Shown in pieces: positions 57,828-64,000 of a DNA stretch of 64,000 nt. The stretch comes from Polytrichum commune. Its lineage: Eukaryota > Streptophyta > Polytrichopsida > Polytrichales > Polytrichaceae. The first letter of the stretch is position 1, and every line of letters begins with the position of its first letter. The DNA is taken from assembly GCA_950295325.1 (NCBI GenBank), contig OX485805.1, positions 46,090,758 through 46,154,757 of the forward strand, in the 5' to 3' direction. A program made the position numbers and the translations under genes. Below the pieces are notes generated by a model, which was given only the letters and a program-made list of their open reading frames with translations, searched no databases and was not told the origin of the DNA.

Positions 57828-58417
57828 TTGGAGACGGTGGGTTTATAGTTGTTTGGTTTGGAAAATATCATGTGATCTAGTAAGGCACTTCCAATTCAGA
57901 GCACCCAACCATTTGAGATGGGAAGGCTTTCTATTATAATCTACCTTTTGAGCTTCATTATCAATAAATTGGCATTTGCCTATTCATTTTAAATGCTAAT
58001 TGTGATGAAGGTGGGCTTTAGTCCTCCCTCAAATGGTAGAATCATATATGTTGTTTACAATTAGGTTAATGCCATCTTTGGCGAGCATTATCACATGACA
58101 ATCAACATGCATCCATAGTGCATTGGAGATGGTGGGTTTAGAATTGTTTGTTTGGAAAATATCATGTGATCTAGTCAGGCACTTCTAGTTTAAAGCCCCC
58201 AACCATTTGAGATGGGAAGGTTTTCTATTACAATCTACCTTTTGAGCTTCATTATCAATAAATTGGCATTTGCCTGTTCATTTTAGATGTTGATTGTGGT
58301 GAAGGTGGACTTTAGTCCTCCCTCAAATGGTAGAATCAAATATGTTGTTTACAGCCATGATAATGCCATCTTTGGTGAGCATTATCACATGACAATCAAC
58401 ATGTATCCAAAGTGCTT
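57828..58417. repeat. Tandem duplication, 295-bp unit
   Basis: Two direct copies start TTGGAGA(C/T)GGTGGGTTTA at 57828 and 58123 and stay alignable to the end (GGAAAATATCATGTGATCTA, GAGATGGGAAGG, TTGAGCTTCATTATCAATAA, ATCACATGACAATCAACATG). Identity is about 90 percent, so this is younger than the 41-kb duplication. Confidence 0.93.
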
Positions 58418-59021
58418 GTGTGCATTTTTCCTAAAACTGCACAACTACAATATTAGTAGAAGATAGCCATATGTTCAATGTAAACACATGTATAATTTGT
58501 TTCTGTTGGTTTTATAATTGACTAAGACCCAAAGTTAGAAATATAAATAGGATTATGTAAATAATATGTCTAGTATATTTCCAAAGCTAGAATAAAGAAT
58601 TCCCAAAGCTTATGTAAATTTAGTAACCCCTAGGCATAATTAATTACCTTTTTGTGCACCCACGTGGGTCCATACAAGCTACATTGACAAATATTGCTTC
58701 ATGGATGCATGTATATGATTTTTATTTTTTATTTTTTATTTTTCAAGTTTAATAAATGGGGGGGGGGGGATATAAGGAAATTTGATTAAATTTAAGAAAA
58801 TAAATGAAACAATATGCATATCATATGCATATTTCAAAATCCAAACTCTGATTAAATGCCCTTTTGTATACTCACATGAAACTATATATGCTACAACATT
58901 GAGTGCCCCCCTACCCCTCTTCATCATTATTAGTACAAACATAATATGGTATTTGCTTGAAAATTTAAAATTTCTAGAATTACAGTATCGAACATGAAAA
59001 AAAATTATTGAACCTATTGAA

Positions 59022-59493
59022 CTACACCGTTTATGGTATTTACTGTCAAATGCATAATGGTTCACTTACCCTAGTATTTTGAGACATATCCTAGGTCACA
59101 TTAATGATCAATAACTTCATTATTAGTGTAACCTCAAGACACTTGGCATTTAGGTGCGCTCACTAATATCTTGTCATGAGTATGTTCAATTATGTTATGA
59201 GGTACATGCATACACAATAGTCTACAAGTTGACTAAAGTGTACACAATTGACACTTGCTAGTATTATGCTCAATAGCATCTTCCTGTTGCATATGTATAT
59301 GCAAAACTATCATCTCAATTATCCCAATATGCTACATTAAATTTCATGGTGTGAAAAAAATCACTTTGTAAGATTTAGTTATGTTGATGAATAGTATGAT
59401 ATTGACAACTAGCATACATGACACTTTGAGACCTCTAGGCATCTAGTTTGGGCCCTTCACAAATAGTGACACTAAATACCATAAACATTGTAC
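59022..59493. mobile_element. MITE family T, copy 6
   Basis: The left end CTACACCGTTTATGGTATTT (then ACTGTC) and the right end GACACTAAATACCATAAACA (then TTGTA) are inverted. It directly adjoins copy 7. Confidence 0.75.
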
Positions 59494-59495
59494 CA

Positions 59496-59687
59496 TAGTG
59501 CACCGCTTATGGTATTTAGTGTCGCTTAATATTTAGAGGTACACTTTATGACACTTGTTTACGTTCTACATGTCTAAACAACTCAATTGACCTTTGTTGG
59601 CAGAAAATGACATCTATACCAAAAAGTTATAGGATTACGTAACTTCAAATAGTAAATGACACAAAATACTATAAATGGTTTAATATA
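59496..59687. mobile_element. MITE family T, copy 7 (192 bp)
   Basis: The left end GTGCACCGCTTATGGTATTT (then AGTGTC) and the right end GACACAAAATACTATAAATG are inverted. The shortest family member; it lies head-to-tail with copy 6. Confidence 0.72.
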
Positions 59688-60587
59688 GATGTGGTTCATA
59701 TTCAGTCATGAATTGGTTACACTTATTCTCAATATTGATCTTACAACTTAAGCACTTGAAATCAAATTCCACAAAGAACATAAGTTATATATGTCTATTC
59801 TAAGGAAATTGTCCATTCAAACCATGTCTACCTCAGCTTGAGGCGATTTGAATATATCAAAATGTTAATATTATCAATAAAAGTACCAGAAAGAATACAT
59901 ACCTCTCTTTCAAGCAACTATGGAAAGTTTCTCAAGAAGATTCCCTTCTACTTGGCATTGAGTATGTTGCACAAAGGAGGACTCTGTCATTCATGCATGT
60001 TGCAAGTGTTTCTGAGCTCGGCAAGGAATATATAGTACAGTTAAAAAGAGGTTCATAGCTTGTGCTCCAGACTTCTGACAGAAGGAACAGATTTCCAAAT
60101 TCCTAATTACAGAGTATAAGAAGAGTACTCAGATAAGAGAAACGGTTTGTAGGAGCACCAAAGCACTTGTATGATACTCGCAAGAATATGCTAAGGATCG
60201 ATGTTTTGTGACGCAAATGACAATGACAGGATTACCGAGAACCACTACGTACTGAAACTCATCTAGACTCTGAGCAGAAATGTGAGGCACTGAAACTGAA
60301 CTACCACAACACACACTTAAAGGCAGAAGAGCAGAGAAGAATTGTATTCTAGAAACTAATCACCCACCCACTCGCTCTTGCGGGTGTGATTTTCTTGGAG
60401 GAAAGACAGCACGATTTCATAGACGACTTTGGAACGAGAACATTGCTATGAAATTAGGGTCAACTCAGGTTGTGTCTGACCATATGAGCACACCAATGTT
60501 GGCATGGGCATTGTCACCTAATGCATAGAGTGATGTTCCCATCCTTTCAAGAGTGAGAACCATGGCCTCATCACCTACATGTAGACA
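59688..60587. other. Gene-like composition, no gene identified
   Basis: Composition becomes more balanced from about 59820. No conserved coding region was recognised; it may hold 3' untranslated sequence of a minus-strand transcript. Confidence 0.35.
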
Positions 60588-60856
60588 TCACTTCGCATTG
60601 AGAGAATCACGATTCGTTCGCCTCCCAAAGCCTAATCTCCACAACCTTGAGAACCTCTCAGCGATCTCTGGAATCAACTCTCCTGAGCCATCATAATTGC
60701 TGCCGACACCATGACGATGGAAAGCTGCAATAAGACAGAAAAATCTGTCATGAATAGATTCAACAGAAAAGACAACATTAAGTATAACAAGAAACCTGAT
60801 GCATAGATCGATGCGAGATTTGCAAAATACTCCATGTGCGAATGATGAGGTTCCAT
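60588..60856 (-). CDS. Possible small spliced ORF (65 aa), unknown
   Basis: Two minus-strand segments, 60796-60856 and 60588-60724, join across a 71-bp interval with an AG|GTTTCT donor and a pyrimidine-rich TTATTGCAG acceptor. The joined frame gives about 65 residues beginning MEPHHSHMEYFANLASIYAS and ending in a basic RLWRLGFGRRTNRD stretch. A TAG lies just upstream, but it also fits a TTTGTTAG acceptor, so this could be the 3' end of a longer gene. It may equally be part of an extended 3' untranslated region of the fasciclin gene. No family recognised. Confidence 0.3.
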
Positions 60857-60902
60857 ATTCTAACAAACACCAAGCTCCCGCCCCCAAAGCATGATTAAAC
60901 AA

Positions 60903-61451
60903 TATCGTGAGACTTCAATGCTAATTTTGGTTTGAACAGTTACAAAATTTCAACTGACTCGTTGCAGCTCTGCAGCGAATATTTGAATACTTCTCATCTC
61001 ACGGCAAGAGTTCATTGAAATATTTCTCAAACACTTAACCTACACTCCACAATATTTTCAAGACTCAAGCCACATGTCGGAATTATCCCTTTCTAGTTGC
61101 CTGAGATATTTTTTTCAAAAGGTTACGTGTTGGTTTCACAGAATCCTTGGCAGTAGCTCAGAGTAGCATTTGGAATTAGGCGAATACATGCACAAGTGCA
61201 TCGAGTTCCAACAAAATACTATACAAGCACATCTTCTGAAGCATCATGAGAAGACGTGCTTGTGCAGTAATTACGTGTTCCACCTCGACGAATGCACTCA
61301 TATATTCAGCCGATTTGAAATCGCGATTCTGGCAAATACAGTTGTCCATAACACGGACACGAAACTTCCACCCGACTATCTAAGAAGTGTAAAAATCATG
61401 ATACAAAATTGTCGTGCCGCAGTCCTCGCACTGCAAAAATACCTGAGGAAC
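60903..61451. other. Region downstream of the fasciclin gene
   Basis: Likely contains the 3' untranslated region of the minus-strand fasciclin gene. A plus-strand 111-codon frame (61170-61505) overlaps the gene end and is not recognised. Confidence 0.4.
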
Positions 61452-62201
61452 TTACGAAGAATGAAGATCCGTATGAATCTGCAGAATTATAATGGCCATG
61501 GCTAAGAGGAATGACTGGAGGCTCTTGCAATCGATTTTGCATCCAGCGCTCGGTGGTGACGTCGACGTGACAATTCCAGGTGATAACTGAGGTACCGTAT
61601 CTTGCGTAGGAACTTGGATATTGTATTCTGAGGTGTTCAAAACCGCATTTAAACCATGAACTGCGACTGTCGCGTCCGTGTAGAGATCCGGGTCCACAAT
61701 GACCGCATTGTCCACTCCATATGCACTTGCCGCAATACTTGTGACAAGAATTGTGACATTAGTCACAGGAGTCGGCAATCTGGTGCCTACTTTCAACCGC
61801 AACAGGCTTGAGAAAGGCAGTTGGGCCGTGAGGGTGTGAAAATTGAGCATCTGAGTCACAGCTTTAGACGCGTTCAAACTATGAAGCTCTGCTAGAGCCC
61901 TGTCATTTGGAGCAAAGACTGTAATGCCCTCATGAATAATCGTTTCCTGCAAGCTGTCCAACAATGCTGCAAATCTGCCATAGCGACCACCTGCAGCCCG
62001 TAGAGCGCCTACAACGTCTTGATGCTGCGTCATGCTACGATTTGGTGTCAAGGGAGCGTCGAGGACTGGACGATGCTTTGACACTCCAGAATATTCCGTC
62101 TTATCCATGAACACTGGTTGCAAGCACTGTGCGCCTACGTGGCAATGAAGCAAGATTACAAACAGAATCATGACTCCTATCGGAACCTTCTGGTGAGCCA
62201 T
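61452..62201 (-). CDS. Fasciclin (FAS1) domain secreted protein
   Basis: An intronless 249-residue frame. Residues 1-25 form a signal peptide (VPIGVMILFVILLHC, cleavage near GAQ-C). One FAS1 domain spans about 60-191 with the H1 motif ITVFAPNDRAL (92-102), a YH-box variant NFHTL (120-124) and H2 VAVHGLNAVL (179-188). Candidate N-glycosylation sites are N54, N110, N148 and N189. The tail is Pro/Ser/Thr-rich (about 198-219), then has two Cys and a hydrophobic stretch LLAMAIIIL (232-240) followed by a short polar end, so GPI anchoring is possible but not typical. FAS1 proteins act in cell adhesion and wall assembly at the cell surface; plant members with arabinogalactan regions are called FLAs. 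This one is short, with a single domain and a weak arabinogalactan region. The ATG precedes the hydrophobic leader directly, supporting the start. Confidence 0.9.
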   Translation of the reverse strand: MAHQKVPIGVMILFVILLHCHVGAQCLQPVFMDKTEYSGVSKHRPVLDAPLTPNRSMTQHQDVVGALRAAGGRYGRFAALLDSLQETIIHEGITVFAPNDRALAELHSLNASKAVTQMLNFHTLTAQLPFSSLLRLKVGTRLPTPVTNVTILVTSIAASAYGVDNAVIVDPDLYTDATVAVHGLNAVLNTSEYNIQVPTQDTVPQLSPGIVTSTSPPSAGCKIDCKSLQSFLLAMAIIILQIHTDLHSS

Positions 62202-62660
62202 GACGATCGATCACTGTACCTTTCTTTATGAGCTCGTCTCGCTCGAGATCTCGTGTTCGATTGTTATCCTCAAGAAAACTCAGGTGTTTTTTCTATAGGT
62301 GCCAAGAGAGGAGTCAACCACAAACAGCAGCATATGGAAGAAGGAAAAAATTCGCTTCCTGACGGACAAGAATGAGCTCTCGCACCTCTGAGAGGGCAGA
62401 GAGCGGAAACTGAACGACCAGAAGCTTCGTTCCAGGTTCGTGTATGATCTGCGTGTGCTTGAACCTTAAGTGCAGAGACATATAATCACCTTCTGAATGG
62501 CAGGAAGCGCAGGTAAAGAATGCTGAGCTGTAGTTAGCGTCTCCGGCAACGTCTCAAAGCCAGTACAACTAGCGTCTCTAGTGTCTGTGAGCGTCTCGCG
62601 TCTAGTGTCTCGACTAGAGCCACCAACGTGTTCGATGCCCGTGCAACGATTCTCCTATTG
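62202..62660 (-). promoter_or_regulatory. Upstream region of the fasciclin gene
   Basis: Balanced composition, probably promoter and 5' leader. At 62536-62616 the short motif GCGTCTC(T/C/G) recurs four times (AGCGTCTCCGG, AGCGTCTCTAG, AGCGTCTCGCG, then GTGTCTCGAC), a small direct-repeat cluster that may be a protein-binding cluster or simply a decayed microsatellite. Confidence 0.4.
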
Positions 62661-63310
62661 AGATGAAGCAATGTGATCCTATATGCAGATCAAGAAGACT
62701 CGGCAATATATGATAAGAGTGGGATGTCCTCGGAGATTCAATGTTACAGTAGCTTGTAACCTCAGTAACACATGTTTGCAACGCAAGACTAGAATCGCTC
62801 AGGGCGAACGAAGAGATCGACCCGAATATGCCAAAAATCTACAGCAACGAATAAGCAGCGAAGCGAGATTTCCACGCAAAGTACAACTTAAGCGGAACAT
62901 CTCAAGAAAGAGCAGCAGTACATCTGAAAACAGAAAACCGACGGCACAGTACACTATTTTGTAATGATAACAAGCCGCCTCTCAAGCTTAAGGTTGCCTA
63001 GGAAACGAACGATCAAGATTTAAGAGTATGACCAAGGAGTCACAATTTCAATTTTCTCTCGATCCTTATTCAGGTTCTGATTAAGTGATCTGTTTTCACA
63101 ACATACCCTTGCGATCACACTCTCTAAGACAACAACGGGAGCATTCGGCAGCGGCGCTCCGAAGGACGGCAAGACGAGAAGGACGAGCATGCGACATTCT
63201 GAAGCCGGCAAAGGTAGCAGTCTCAGGTACTAACCCTCAGGTCCTGATGGAGGTCTTACTTGAGGTCCTCAAATGGACATCAAGTGCAGAAGGGTGCACT
63301 CATTGTTAGA
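62661..63310. other. Gene-like composition, no gene identified
   Basis: Open frames of 60-93 codons on both strands (for example 62683-62964, Arg/Lys-rich, and 63020-63211 minus) are not recognised. May hold an upstream exon or leader. Confidence 0.3.
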
Positions 63311-64000
63311 ACTAGGAATCACATGAATGCATGATCTTGAAATTAATACCTCTAATATATATGATTTTTCCCTTGTCACATTGATATAGATACAAATATG
63401 TAGTTAGGAAATCTCCTCAAATACATACAAATGCAAAAAAAAAAGCAAAGCATAAAGACCCCAATCATATGTATACGTCAAAAAAATAATGTGAAAAATA
63501 TGGTTAAAATACACTTAGCAAGATTTTATTTTTATTTTTATCATGCATTAATTCATTGAACACACATTCATACATTGGATGTAACTCAATGAAAAAGTAT
63601 ATCTACGATATAGTCATTGTAGCCAATGCAATGATGGTTTCTAACTCTACATTAAATGATATGTCAAATGATAGGTCCACATTGACCCCTACTTAGTTTT
63701 AAACCAAAATAACCATGTTTCCATATTGGAAGGCTGGTCCTAGAGGTCAATTGGTTGTTGATACTCAATCCACTTATTGACAATTTTGCACCCCATCTTA
63801 CAAACCCTTTCCAAATATGAAGTCTTGGTGGTCCATGTTTTGGCCAACTTGCTTGTTTTCCCCTCTTTTCTTTATTCTCTCAAACTACTGCTTGATAAAG
63901 ATACGATACCACACAATCACAACCCAATTTCAATGAGTTTTCATTATCCCAGGCTTTGGATAGTCAAACTTTAGGTTTGACATACAACATATCATACTTG
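63311..64000. other. AT-rich DNA, no gene recognised
   Basis: Sharp return to AT-rich, stop-dense sequence to the window end. Confidence 0.5.

Noticed and set aside
61170-61505. 111-codon plus-strand frame beside the fasciclin gene
   Set aside because: Overlaps the end of the well-supported minus-strand gene, has no recognised domain; most likely antisense to its 3' untranslated region.

Overview
The window looks like nuclear DNA of a land plant. It is AT-rich and gene-poor and packed with short inverted-repeat (MITE-like) elements, microsatellites and decayed transposons. Only two conserved plant gene families are visible: a spliced B3 transcription factor of the ABI3/VP1 class and an intronless fasciclin-domain secreted protein. 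No bacterial, organellar or viral gene organisation is seen. I cannot name the species. The small single-domain fasciclin protein, the divergent ABI3-type protein and the range of old transposon lineages fit a non-flowering plant (lycophyte, fern or bryophyte) better than a flowering plant, but this is inference.

Layout. 0-7 kb: Ty1/copia gag-pol relic, a 59-bp tandem array, an antisense LTR-retroelement gag relic, a 528-bp Tourist-like MITE with TTA duplications, and a pogo/Tigger transposase relic. 7-18 kb: AT-rich or low-complexity DNA with a TA-flanked Emigrant-like MITE, a GTACACTCTAA-ended MITE and a minisatellite. 18-30 kb: several MITE families, an Ulp1-like ORF relic, a non-LTR retrotransposon endonuclease relic, two pogo-like elements with TA duplications, and long foldback hairpins. 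30-43 kb: further MITEs, including a duplicated segment whose second copy has taken three insertions, a Mutator-like MITE with 9-bp duplications, and a foldback element carrying eight near-palindromic units.

43.4-49 kb is the main gene island. A GC-rich leader region precedes an ABI3-like gene whose six coding exons can be placed; exons 2-6 encode the B3 DNA-binding domain. 51-55 kb holds a long hairpin and a decayed gene resembling a Crypton/DUF3504 tyrosine recombinase, the most unexpected item here. 55-59.7 kb is more repeats. 60-63.3 kb is a second gene island with the fasciclin gene on the minus strand and a possible small spliced ORF downstream of it.

The two genes show no operon-like relation. 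ABI3-type factors regulate seed, spore or desiccation programmes; fasciclin proteins act at the cell surface. Everything else is best read as layered transposon insertions, several dated relative to each other by target-site duplications and empty-site comparison.
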